Shown: piece by piece, positions 1 to 7,618 of the stretch
Numbering within the stretch: position 1 is the first letter of the stretch
How the letters are laid out: each line of letters starts with the position of its first letter
Source of the DNA: DASTSN01 sp035760665
Lineage (GTDB): Bacteria > Bacteroidota > Bacteroidia > Chitinophagales > Chitinophagaceae
Direction: 5' to 3'
Assembly (NCBI GenBank): GCA_035760665.1
Contig: DASTSN010000040.1
Span: 48,976 to 112,975 of the forward strand
DNA length: 64,000 nt
The notes under the pieces: generated by a model
Seen by the model: only the letters and a program-made list of their open reading frames with translations
The model's database searches: none
Told to the model about the DNA's origin: nothing
Position numbers and translations under genes: made by a program

Positions 1-1
1 G

Positions 2-229
2 GTTACAAAGTCCAACTCGGCAAAATATCTTTATATGTTTGGCAATATCACCATCAGGGGTATTACAAAAGAAATTAAATTCCCCTTTAAAGCAACACCG
101 AAAGATGATGGCTATCTGTTTGAAGCAGAATTTAAACTGAACAGAAGGGATTTTGGTGTCGGTGGCAGTAGTCTCACCCTATCTGATGACCTGACTGTAT
201 CACTTTCGGTGTTTGCGAAAAAAACTTAA
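2..229 (+). CDS. YceI family protein, C-terminal part (5' end outside window)
   Basis: The reading frame is open back to the first bases of the window, so only the last 75 or so residues are present. The segment GNITIRGITKEIKFPF followed by an alternating beta pattern and the ending LSVFAKKT matches the C-terminal half of the YceI lipocalin-like barrel, which binds polyisoprenoid or amphiphilic ligands. YceI proteins are often periplasmic, but the signal peptide region is not visible here. The gene lies 27 bases upstream of a DinB gene on the same strand and may begin the operon that follows. Family assignment is fairly sure; ligand and location are unknown. Confidence 0.8.
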   Translation, partial: VTKSNSAKYLYMFGNITIRGITKEIKFPFKATPKDDGYLFEAEFKLNRRDFGVGGSSLTLSDDLTVSLSVFAKKT

Positions 230-256
230 TTTGTCGCAAACAATTGAAGAAACCAT

Positions 257-754
257 ATGCTGCAAAACGCGATACAAAACGTATTTGTACAATTAACCAC
301 CACTCTTGACCAGCTAAACCGGCAGCAATATTCGCAGCCCTGTCGTACATTATTCAATGCTACAATTGGCCAGCATGTTCGGCACATCATTGAGTTGTTT
401 CAGTGTCTCGAAAACGGCTATGCGTCCGGGTCGGTGAATTATGAAAAAAGAAAAAGAGATACTGCCATTGAAACCAATCCACAGTTGGCCGTTTCTTTAC
501 TCAAGCAAATTTATACGCAACTCAACAGACCAGATAAACAGCTGCAACTGGAATGTGCGTATGATGAAGGATCACCGGAAACTGTCATAATAGCCACCAA
601 TTACTTTCGTGAAATCGTTTACAATCTTGAACATACAATTCACCACATGGCATTGATCAGGGTGGGGATCAAAGAAGTTGCGAATGTGCAGCTGCCCGAA
701 AATTTTGGAGTGGCACCTTCTACCAGCAAATATCGCCAGTCATGTGCACAGTAA
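257..754 (+). CDS. DinB family protein (four-helix metal-binding fold)
   Basis: This 165-residue, mostly helical protein has the histidine pattern of the DinB/YfiT superfamily: HVRH at 40-43 and HTIHH at 126-130, giving likely ligands His40, His126 and His130. Characterised relatives include thiol S-transferases for bacillithiol and mycothiol, but most DinB proteins have unknown substrates. It is distant from the two other DinB genes in this window. It follows the YceI gene by 27 bases, and its last 13 bases overlap the next gene in another frame, implying translational coupling. Function beyond the fold is not assigned. Confidence 0.8.
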   Translation: MLQNAIQNVFVQLTTTLDQLNRQQYSQPCRTLFNATIGQHVRHIIELFQCLENGYASGSVNYEKRKRDTAIETNPQLAVSLLKQIYTQLNRPDKQLQLECAYDEGSPETVIIATNYFREIVYNLEHTIHHMALIRVGIKEVANVQLPENFGVAPSTSKYRQSCAQ

Positions 755-1473
755 CGTTTTTGCCCTATAAAGAAAAAGTTTTTATCACCTCGAACCGTGA
801 TGAAAAACACTGGAGGTCGCCGGCCATCCCACCGGATTCTTATGATTTTTCCACGGGCAGGATCTTTTTTCCCAAAGATGGCGATGCAGGTGGTACCTGG
901 TTTGCTGTGCACGAAAACGGGCAAGTAGTTGTGCTGCTCAACGGTGCTTTCCGGTTCCATCTGTCGCAGCCCCCTTACCGGAAAAGCCGCGGGGTAATTG
1001 TATTAGAGCTGGTGCAAACGGCTTCCCCTTTTGACTCATTTCGTTCTGTGAATCTTGAAAATATCGAGCCTTTCACGCTGGTGTTGTGGGAAAGAGATCA
1101 GTTGTTTGAATGCCGCTGGGATGGCGAAAAAAAACATGCCGTTATGCTGGATAAATCCATACCGCATATCTGGTCGTCTGCAACATTGTACGATGAAAAA
1201 ATAGCGGCGGAACGAAAGGCCTGGTTTACGGCATGGCTGCAGGGGCAATCATCTTTTTCACAAAACGATCTTTTCCATTTTCACCGGTTTGCTGGCCACG
1301 GGGATCCTGCAAATGGCCTGATGATGAACCGCGACGGCAAAGTCTTCACCGTAAGCATTACAGGTGTTGAAATTTCACCTGCTCTTGCCCGCCTGCAATA
1401 TTTTGATGCAATGCAGAACGATTTTTATCTGCGTGAAATAAATCTTCAAAAAGAGCTTGTTGTAAAATCATGA
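742..1473 (+). CDS. NRDE family protein (TANGO2-like)
   Basis: The protein starts MCTVTFLPY and carries the diagnostic SNRDE at residues 17-21, the signature of the NRDE/TANGO2 family. Length, 243 residues, is typical. The fold resembles Ntn hydrolases, in which the residue after the initiator Met serves as nucleophile; Cys2 is therefore a candidate catalytic residue, an inference from family structure. The biochemical role is unsettled: eukaryotic TANGO2 has been linked to lipid or heme handling. The start overlaps the upstream DinB gene by 13 bases and the stop overlaps the downstream ATP-grasp gene by 4 (ATGA), so the three are probably co-translated. Confidence 0.85.
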   Translation: MCTVTFLPYKEKVFITSNRDEKHWRSPAIPPDSYDFSTGRIFFPKDGDAGGTWFAVHENGQVVVLLNGAFRFHLSQPPYRKSRGVIVLELVQTASPFDSFRSVNLENIEPFTLVLWERDQLFECRWDGEKKHAVMLDKSIPHIWSSATLYDEKIAAERKAWFTAWLQGQSSFSQNDLFHFHRFAGHGDPANGLMMNRDGKVFTVSITGVEISPALARLQYFDAMQNDFYLREINLQKELVVKS

Positions 1474-2552
1474 ATGGATTGCTACGCGTCCTGCACAAAC
1501 CTTTTTTTATCAAACTTTTGCATTGGGAATACTGGAGTATGACAGCTGTCTACGCTCTGATTTACCCCATTTTTTTATGGTTTTGTATCCGCAGCGGCTG
1601 GAAGTACTTTTTTACAGCAGCCAATCCCCGTATTCGTTATGGTGGATTTTTAATGGAATCCAAAAAAGAAATCTACGACCAGTTGCCGCCGGGAACATAT
1701 CCCCGTACAATTTTAGTGGTTGCCGGCACTACGATGGATTCCCTGCTAGAAAAAGTACAGCAGGCAAAACTGCAATTCCCGCTAATTGCCAAACCTGATA
1801 TTGGTATGCGTGGGTTGGCTGTAAAAAAAATTGATTCGCCGGAAGCTTTAATCGCAACTGCGCCACGGTACAAGGTTGATTTCCTGCTGCAGGAATTTGT
1901 GCCCTTCGAAAATGAAGTGGGGATTTTTTATTATCGCTTTCCCGGGGAGGAGCGAGGCCGTTTTACCGGCATTGTGGCAAAAGAATTTTTAACCGTAACC
2001 GGCGACGGTACACAAACGCTTGAATCGCTTTTGCAGGCAGACAAACGGTTTGTTTTGCAACTGGATGCCCTCCGGAAAGAATACGGGCAATCGATGAAAA
2101 CTGTGCTGCCGGCAGGCGAAAAAAGGTTGCTGGTTCCCTATGGTAACCATGCAAGAGGTGCCAAGTTCCTTGATCACAGTTACCTGATTGATGAGGAACT
2201 ACTGGCGGTTATTGATACACTATGCCGGCAGGTTCCTGATTTTTATTACGGACGACTGGATCTCCGGTATAACACCTGGGAAGAACTTCGGCAGGGTAAA
2301 AACGTTGCTGTTATTGAACTGAATGGCGCGGGCAGCGAGCCCACCCATATGTATGATCCCGCTCATTCACTGTTTTTTGCCTGGAAAGAAATTATTCGTC
2401 ACTGGCATATATTATGGAAAATTAGTGATCAGAATCACCGCCGGGGATTTCCTTACATGAGCTATTCTCAAGGTGCTGCAATGTTCAGGGATCATCGCAG
2501 GTACGTAAAAAAGTTGCAACAGGTACATCTCGCATTATTATCACATTCCTGA
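1470..2552 (+). CDS. Membrane-anchored ATP-grasp ligase-like protein (D-Ala-D-Ala ligase superfamily)
   Basis: A 360-residue protein with a hydrophobic segment at about 24-48 followed by an ATP-grasp domain. The ATP-binding strand FPLIAKPDIGMRGLAV lies at 103-118 with Lys108, LLQEF at 139-143 fits the adenine/ribose site, and the metal-binding residues are Asp263 in GRLDLRYN and Glu282/Asn284 in VIELNGAGSEP. ATP-grasp enzymes activate a carboxylate as acyl phosphate and join it to an amine or thiol. It lacks the full D-Ala-D-Ala ligase layout, so the substrate is unknown. A four-base ATGA overlap couples it to the NRDE gene. The membrane segment suggests a reaction at the inner face of the membrane. 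Confidence 0.75.
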   Translation: MNGLLRVLHKPFFIKLLHWEYWSMTAVYALIYPIFLWFCIRSGWKYFFTAANPRIRYGGFLMESKKEIYDQLPPGTYPRTILVVAGTTMDSLLEKVQQAKLQFPLIAKPDIGMRGLAVKKIDSPEALIATAPRYKVDFLLQEFVPFENEVGIFYYRFPGEERGRFTGIVAKEFLTVTGDGTQTLESLLQADKRFVLQLDALRKEYGQSMKTVLPAGEKRLLVPYGNHARGAKFLDHSYLIDEELLAVIDTLCRQVPDFYYGRLDLRYNTWEELRQGKNVAVIELNGAGSEPTHMYDPAHSLFFAWKEIIRHWHILWKISDQNHRRGFPYMSYSQGAAMFRDHRRYVKKLQQVHLALLSHS

Positions 2553-2624
2553 AGAACTGACCACAATCATTTCCTTAGTTAAGTATTGTATTTTGCTGGT
2601 TTTGATTAGTCCGTATTTTTACAA

Positions 2625-3323
2625 ATGCACAAACTGCTAAAGATTTTTTTTACTGGTATGCTGATCAGTTTTCTGGGATCGCTGCCGCTGGGAACCTTGA
2701 ATGTAGCGGCTATGCAGATATCCGTTACCGAAAGCGTAGAGCATGCCATTTTATTTGCCATCGGCTCACTGATGGCGGAGATGGTGTATGTACGCCTGTC
2801 GCTGGTGGCCATGGACTGGATTCGGAAACAGGAACGTATTTTTCGCATACTCGAGTGGGTAACACTTGCCATCATCGTGGCGCTGGCGTTTTCGAGTTTT
2901 TATGCCGCCCTGCATCCTAAGGTGGAAAAAAATATTATTCTCAGCAGTACACTGCCAAAGTTCCTGCTTGGTTTGCTAATGAGTGCAGTGAATCCCGTAC
3001 AGATACCCTTCTGGTTTGGCTGGAGTACGGTATTGTTTACAAAAAAGATTTTGTTGCCGCGAAATGATCACTACAATTCCTATATCATTGGTATTGGCAT
3101 TGGAACCTTTATTGGCAATTGTGTTTTTATCTTTGGTGGCCGGTTGATGGTGGAACGGCTGAACTCCAATCAGCATATCTTAAACTGGGTGATTGGTGGT
3201 ATTTTCGCCATAACGGCCCTCATACAGGTTTGGCGGATGGTCCTGAAGCGAAAAACGATTCATGAAAAACTGGAGCATCCCGAACAGGTAACACACGGAC
3301 TGGAAGATAAAATCATCAAATAA
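2625..3323 (+). CDS. LysE/RhtB family transporter
   Basis: A 232-residue integral membrane protein with about six hydrophobic segments. The N-terminal region contains FLGSLPLGTLNVAAM, matching the GPLPPGPxNL-like opening of LysE/RhtB exporters, which expel amino acids and related small molecules by proton exchange. A charged 25-residue tail ends the protein. The gene follows the ATP-grasp gene by 72 bases and precedes a DinB gene by 13, so it probably belongs to the same transcription unit and could export that pathway's product. A weak promoter-like TTTG/TATTTTTA pair lies just upstream. The substrate cannot be read from sequence. Confidence 0.85.
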   Translation: MHKLLKIFFTGMLISFLGSLPLGTLNVAAMQISVTESVEHAILFAIGSLMAEMVYVRLSLVAMDWIRKQERIFRILEWVTLAIIVALAFSSFYAALHPKVEKNIILSSTLPKFLLGLLMSAVNPVQIPFWFGWSTVLFTKKILLPRNDHYNSYIIGIGIGTFIGNCVFIFGGRLMVERLNSNQHILNWVIGGIFAITALIQVWRMVLKRKTIHEKLEHPEQVTHGLEDKIIK

Positions 3324-3336
3324 AACCACTTGCATT

Positions 3337-3831
3337 ATGGCATTAAAAGACGCATTATTGGCTGAATTCAAACACGAAGCTGCAGCAACTCAAAAATTAC
3401 TGGAAAAAGTACCAGTTGCATCCAGCACCTGGAAACCGCATGAAAAATCAATGACGCTGGGGAGGCTTGCCACCCACATTGCAGAAATTCCCTACTGGAT
3501 TGTAGAAATTCTTGGGAAGGATGAATTTGACTTTGCGGCCCGCCCATATAACCCACGTGTGGCGGCCACGCATGAAGAGCTGATGGAGATCTTTTCTAAA
3601 AATGTAGAGCAGGCAGCAGAAGCTTTATCCGCAGCGGACGACAACCTGCTGAATAAGACCTGGACTGTGCGTAACGGTGAGCACATTATGTTTGCAGCGC
3701 CTAAGAAGGTGGCCATCAGGGGTTGGGCATTTAACCACCAGTATCATCACAGGGGACAACTTTCGGTTTACCTGCGCCTGCTGGATATTCCGGTTCCGGG
3801 CATGTACGGTCCCAGTGCGGATGAGCTGTAA
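3337..3831 (+). CDS. DinB family protein (putative thiol-transferase fold)
   Basis: This 164-residue protein has the strong DinB pattern: WKPHEKSMTLGRLATHIAE at 32-50 supplies His47, and FNHQYHHRGQLSVYLRLL at 132-149 supplies His134 and His138. It ends PVPGMYGPSADEL, typical of a Bacteroidota DinB subgroup. It lies 13 bases after the LysE gene. A close paralogue lies about 3 kb away on the other strand (6976-7473) and shares the same central and C-terminal motifs. The full histidine set suggests an active metal site here. Substrate unknown. Confidence 0.85.
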   Translation: MALKDALLAEFKHEAAATQKLLEKVPVASSTWKPHEKSMTLGRLATHIAEIPYWIVEILGKDEFDFAARPYNPRVAATHEELMEIFSKNVEQAAEALSAADDNLLNKTWTVRNGEHIMFAAPKKVAIRGWAFNHQYHHRGQLSVYLRLLDIPVPGMYGPSADEL

Positions 3832-3837
3832 AACAGT

Positions 3838-4167
3838 TTAATCGACAATAAAAAGTTTGCAGCCATCGCGGCTTACAGAGCGGTGCGCCATCGAGCCATC
3901 GCCAACAAAGTAAGTCATGCCGGGAGTTATTTTCATAACGCGTCCGTCGGCAAGTTCTGTATCCATTTCGCCTTCGATACACAGGATAATATGCCCTTTG
4001 TTGCACCAGTGATCGGCTTTGTATTGCGGCGAATACTCCACCATTCTTACCCGAATGTCATTGACGTGTACCGTTTGCCAGTAAGCAGTGCCGGTTTCTC
4101 CTTGGTGTTCTTCTTTTGGAACTGTCTCCCATCGCAACGTTTGAAAATCAAAGGGGGCAATATTCAT
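3838..4167 (-). CDS. DHCW-motif cupin fold protein
   Basis: A 109-residue single-domain cupin. The segment ADHWCNKGHIILCIEGEMDTEL contains the DHWC motif and conserved His/Glu pattern of this small cupin group. I chose the ATG at 4167 (MNIAPFDFQ) because an upstream extension in the same frame is low-complexity, lies over the start of the neighbouring permease gene and has no cupin similarity. The stop lies 6 bases from the stop of the convergent DinB gene. Metal binding by the cupin barrel is likely; no substrate is known. Confidence 0.8.
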   Translation of the reverse strand: MNIAPFDFQTLRWETVPKEEHQGETGTAYWQTVHVNDIRVRMVEYSPQYKADHWCNKGHIILCIEGEMDTELADGRVMKITPGMTYFVGDGSMAHRSVSRDGCKLFIVD

Positions 4168-4246
4168 CGTTACTCGTTTATAACAGCAAGGTGATAAATA
4201 TTTTGTATTTTCTCTGCGGAAATTGTATAAACAGCAACAGATTGTT

Positions 4247-5650
4247 ATGAATGCTCCCAGCCAGCTTAACCGTTCTCTCGGCCTCGGTCTTGTTGTGGTC
4301 GTTGTGATTGCCAATATTATCGGTTCCGGGGTTTATAAAAAAGTGGCACCAATGGCTGCTGAGTTGCATGCATCGGGCTGGGTACTCATTTGCTGGGTGC
4401 TGGCTGGTATCATCAGCCTTTTTGGGGCCTTAAGCAATGCGGAAGTGGCAGGCCTGCTGGCTGATACCGGCGGGGAATATGTATATTATCAAAAAATCTA
4501 CAACCGTTTTTTTGCCTTCCTGTTCGGCTGGTCATTATTTACCATAATTCAAACCGCAGCTATTTCTTCATTAGCCTATGTGTTTGCCCAGTCGCTCAAC
4601 AGTATTGTACACTTGCCACCCATATTGTCATCCTGGTCTGATGTCTCCATTGCCGGCATATTTTATCCTTATGCTGATTTCCAGGTCAAGCTTACCGCCA
4701 TTATAATCATAGCGCTGTTTACCTGGTTTAACAGTCGTGGCGTCAGAACCGGTGCCGGTTTAAGTAGAGTGATACTGTTACTGGTTTTTGCCGGCATTTT
4801 CACAATTATCATTTTCGGCCTCAGCAGCAGACAGGCGAATATTTCCGATGTTTTTTCTTTACACCAGGATCCCGGAAACCCGGTACACTTCAGCGCTATA
4901 TTTACGGCCATGCTCGCTGCTTTCTGGGCTTACCAGGGCTGGGCTACCATCGGGTATATTGGCGGTGAAGTAAAAAATGCACGACGTGTGTTACCCGTTG
5001 GTATGGCCATCGGCATGGCTATTGTTATCAGCACATACTTGCTGGTAAATACTACCTATTTGTCCTTGCTCCCTATTAGTCGGTTGCAGGATATCTATAC
5101 CAGCACAAACAGTATTGCGGCAGTGGAAGCGGTGCGGGTTTTTTGGGGTACAAACGGGGCGATATTTATCTCTTCCCTAATTGCACTGACTACACTGGGC
5201 TGTGTTCATGCGACAATACTGGTAAGTTGCAGAACGTATTTTGCGATGGCCCGGGAAGGAATGTTTTTTAAAAGTGCAGGTAAACTGAATAACAGGCAGG
5301 TGCCTGTTAATTCGTTGTGGATGCAGGGATTGTGGGCCTGCATGCTCGTATTGTCCGGTACTTTCGATCAGCTGACGGATATGATTATTTTTAGTGTGTT
5401 TTTATTCTATGGGGCAACCACTTTGGGCGTTTTTATCCTGCGAAAAAAAATGCCCGATGCGCCGCGTCCTTACAAAGTTTGGGGCTACCCGGTGGTGCCG
5501 GCATTGGTGGTATTGTTTTGCGCAGTTCTTTTTATCAACACCATCTTTGCCAGGCCCCGGGAGGCTGGGGTCGGTATTGTACTTATGCTCACGGGTGTTC
5601 CTTTCTATTTTTGGTTCAGGAAAAAATACCCACAAACCATTAAATCGTAA
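4247..5650 (+). CDS. APC family amino acid permease
   Basis: A 467-residue protein with about twelve hydrophobic segments. TM1 contains the unwound helix motif ANIIGSGVYKKVAP (GSG), as in amino acid-polyamine-organocation transporters, and TM6 has AFWAYQGWATIGYIGGEVKNARR, also typical. It should import an amino acid or related solute across the inner membrane. I prefer the ATG at 4247 over an in-frame TTG at 4223. It is divergent from the cupin gene, with only about 80 bases between starts, and its stop lies 4 bases from that of the convergent acetyltransferase. Confidence 0.9.
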   Translation: MNAPSQLNRSLGLGLVVVVVIANIIGSGVYKKVAPMAAELHASGWVLICWVLAGIISLFGALSNAEVAGLLADTGGEYVYYQKIYNRFFAFLFGWSLFTIIQTAAISSLAYVFAQSLNSIVHLPPILSSWSDVSIAGIFYPYADFQVKLTAIIIIALFTWFNSRGVRTGAGLSRVILLLVFAGIFTIIIFGLSSRQANISDVFSLHQDPGNPVHFSAIFTAMLAAFWAYQGWATIGYIGGEVKNARRVLPVGMAIGMAIVISTYLLVNTTYLSLLPISRLQDIYTSTNSIAAVEAVRVFWGTNGAIFISSLIALTTLGCVHATILVSCRTYFAMAREGMFFKSAGKLNNRQVPVNSLWMQGLWACMLVLSGTFDQLTDMIIFSVFLFYGATTLGVFILRKKMPDAPRPYKVWGYPVVPALVVLFCAVLFINTIFARPREAGVGIVLMLTGVPFYFWFRKKYPQTIKS

Positions 5651-5654
5651 CATA

Positions 5655-6230
5655 TCAATGCTTGCCGGGCAGTCGATTATTAAGCGACAAGGCATACATC
5701 ACCATATTATCAGGATCTTCCGGAGAAGTACCGGCTGTTATATTTTGTGAATGGATTTGCAGCCTGAAATGAAAATACTTAAGCAGCGAAACCGACGCTT
5801 CATTATCGGCCCTGGTCCACGCTTCTATTGTTGACAGTTGCATGGTATCAAATCCAAAACGAAGAACGGGTGTCACTGCTTCCCGCATAAATCCCTTACC
5901 GCGGTAATTCGGCAATAATTCGTATCCTATTTCGGCACTGTTTTTTTCCTGCGAGAGATTCCATAAACATACGGTGCCGATTAATTGATCTGTATCCTGA
6001 AGGACAATGACCCAATAAAGCCATTCTTTTTTTGCAATACCGGTATTGATTTTATCAATAAACCGGTGAACATCATCCATTGAAACCGGGGCAGGCCTGT
6101 CAAGATACTTGTTAACTTCAGGATGGGACCGCAGCTCAAACAGCTGCTGCGCATCCAAGGCCAGGGGCTGGCGCAGCAGCAAACGTGCGGTAGCTAATTG
6201 TGGAAAAGCTGTAAATGAAATGATAGGCAT
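5655..6230 (-). CDS. GNAT family N-acetyltransferase (RimJ/RimL type)
   Basis: This protein of about 191 residues has the RimJ/RimL-like layout: TARLLLRQPLALDAQQLFELR near the start, the GTVCLWN strand, and the acetyl-CoA-binding stretch AEIGYELLPNYRGKGFMREA. Such enzymes acetylate N-terminal amines of proteins or small molecules in the cytoplasm. An in-frame ATG five codons upstream (6245) is also possible; MPIISF is more usual. The target substrate cannot be predicted. Confidence 0.85.
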   Translation of the reverse strand: MPIISFTAFPQLATARLLLRQPLALDAQQLFELRSHPEVNKYLDRPAPVSMDDVHRFIDKINTGIAKKEWLYWVIVLQDTDQLIGTVCLWNLSQEKNSAEIGYELLPNYRGKGFMREAVTPVLRFGFDTMQLSTIEAWTRADNEASVSLLKYFHFRLQIHSQNITAGTSPEDPDNMVMYALSLNNRLPGKH

Positions 6231-6277
6231 GCAAGTGTAATTCAATAATGATGACTTTGTTAAAAGTTGCTGAGAGA

Positions 6278-6700
6278 TTACAACACTAAATTATCATTCT
6301 CGTCAAGTTCCCAAAATGGATTATAGGCCACTTCAATAACATGGCCGTCTAAATCTTTAAAGTAGCCGCTGTAACCACCCCAAAATGCTTTTTGGGGTGG
6401 TTTGATGACAGAGGCGCCCAGCGTAGCAACTTTTGCCATTACCTCATCTACTTCTTTTTCAGATTTGGCATTGTAAGAAAGAGTCAAACCGGAAAAATTT
6501 GAAGGTTCATAATTCAGCATGGCATCTTTGGCAAGTTCTGCCCGCGGGTAAAGTGCCAGCGAAATGCCCCCGAGCGGAAAGAGCGCCAAATCGTCCATAC
6601 TTTTATCCGATTTTTTCCAGCCAAGGCCTTTTTCGTAAAATGCCACTGAGTTTTTAAAATTGTCAACACCCAGTGTGATCAGATTTAACTTTTGTCGCAT
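6278..6700 (-). CDS. VOC family (glyoxalase-like) protein
   Basis: A 140-residue protein starting MRQKLNLITLGVDNFKNSVAFYEKGLGW and containing GGYSGYFKDLDGHVIEVAYNPFW, the two beta-alpha-beta-beta-beta modules of the vicinal oxygen chelate fold. The conserved DGHVIEVA near the C-terminus carries a metal-binding Glu. Members include glyoxalase I, dioxygenases and antibiotic-binding proteins; the substrate here is unknown. It is about 50 bases upstream of the acetyltransferase on the same strand and may be co-transcribed with it. Confidence 0.85.
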   Translation of the reverse strand: MRQKLNLITLGVDNFKNSVAFYEKGLGWKKSDKSMDDLALFPLGGISLALYPRAELAKDAMLNYEPSNFSGLTLSYNAKSEKEVDEVMAKVATLGASVIKPPQKAFWGGYSGYFKDLDGHVIEVAYNPFWELDENDNLVL

Positions 6701-6899
6701 GATAAAAAATAAATTTTTGAGAGGATAATTTTTTCCAGGATACTTTTCTATCTGCAGTTTTCAATTAATCCGAGCGATCATCTTCGTGGTAGCGGATACC
6801 GGGTTAGCTACTATTATTGCTAGTTAAAAATCGATTTCCTTAAAGCTTTGTCCGGTGAACTTTTTCGATGTTGCCGGCTAAATTTATAAAAGTAAAGTA

Positions 6900-6927
6900 A
6901 AAAAGCCGGTTGAAGACGCGGCTTTTT
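6900..6927 (-). terminator. Rho-independent terminator after DinB gene
   Basis: A nine-base inverted repeat, AAAAAGCCG and CGGCTTTTT, flanks a ten-base loop about 50 bases past the stop of the minus-strand DinB gene. Read on the minus strand it is a GC-containing stem followed by a T run. Confidence 0.7.
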
Positions 6928-6975
6928 ATGATAATGAAGAACGGATGTTTTTGCGTGCTTATTTATTGTCCCTGT

Positions 6976-7473
6976 TCAAAAGCCCGGTTCGTCGGCGCTG
7001 GGTCCGTAACTGCCGGGAATCGGGATATTGAGCAGCCGCAGGTATACTCCCAGTTGCGCCCTGTGATGAACAATTTGGCAATAAGCCATGCGGATCACTT
7101 CGCCCTTGGGCGATACGTCATAAATATTTTTTCCATTGCGCAGAGTCCAGTTTGGCTGCAGGTCTTCATCTTTAGCCGTGGCAAGCTGCGCTTTTCCGGC
7201 TGCCAATACCTGCTCAAAATAATCCATCAATTCAGCATTGTTGCGAAGGTTGGCAGGTTGGTAATCATTATAGGCAAAATCAAGTTCATCTGTCGTAAGT
7301 ACCATAGTTACCCAGCCGGGAAGCTCAGCAATATGTGTTGCCAGCCTTTGTACCGTCATGCTTTTCTCATGCGGTTTCCAGTTCCATTGCTCATCAGGTA
7401 CTCGTTGTAGCATTTTGCGGGTTGTCTGGCTTTCTTTTTCCATTTCTTTCAGGAGCGATTGAATCATTGACAT
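6976..7473 (-). CDS. DinB family protein, paralogue with altered metal site
   Basis: A 165-residue DinB protein closely related to the one at 3337-3831: WKPHEKSMTVQRLATHIAE at 32-50 keeps His47, and HHRAQLGVYLRLLNIPIP matches its C-terminal motif. The position of His134 in the paralogue is Gln133 here (CQIVHH versus NHQYHH), so one of the usual three metal ligands appears replaced. The protein may bind metal weakly, use the neighbouring His136 or have a different activity; this is inference. A terminator follows the gene, and it appears monocistronic. Confidence 0.85.
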   Translation of the reverse strand: MSMIQSLLKEMEKESQTTRKMLQRVPDEQWNWKPHEKSMTVQRLATHIAELPGWVTMVLTTDELDFAYNDYQPANLRNNAELMDYFEQVLAAGKAQLATAKDEDLQPNWTLRNGKNIYDVSPKGEVIRMAYCQIVHHRAQLGVYLRLLNIPIPGSYGPSADEPGF

Positions 7474-7618
7474 AGTTGATTGTTTTAGTTTTTCAAAGTA
7501 AATACAGGGTAGTGACAGCCCTATGTCAGCAGGGGAGAGATATTTTGTGCTTTGTCAATAGATGTAACCATTTATCCAGATTTTTTTTGCCCCGTTTGCG
7601 GAAAATGTATCTTGTTGC

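Noticed and set aside
640..960. 106-codon minus-strand frame
   Set aside because: Shadow of the DinB/NRDE genes; no recognisable motif.
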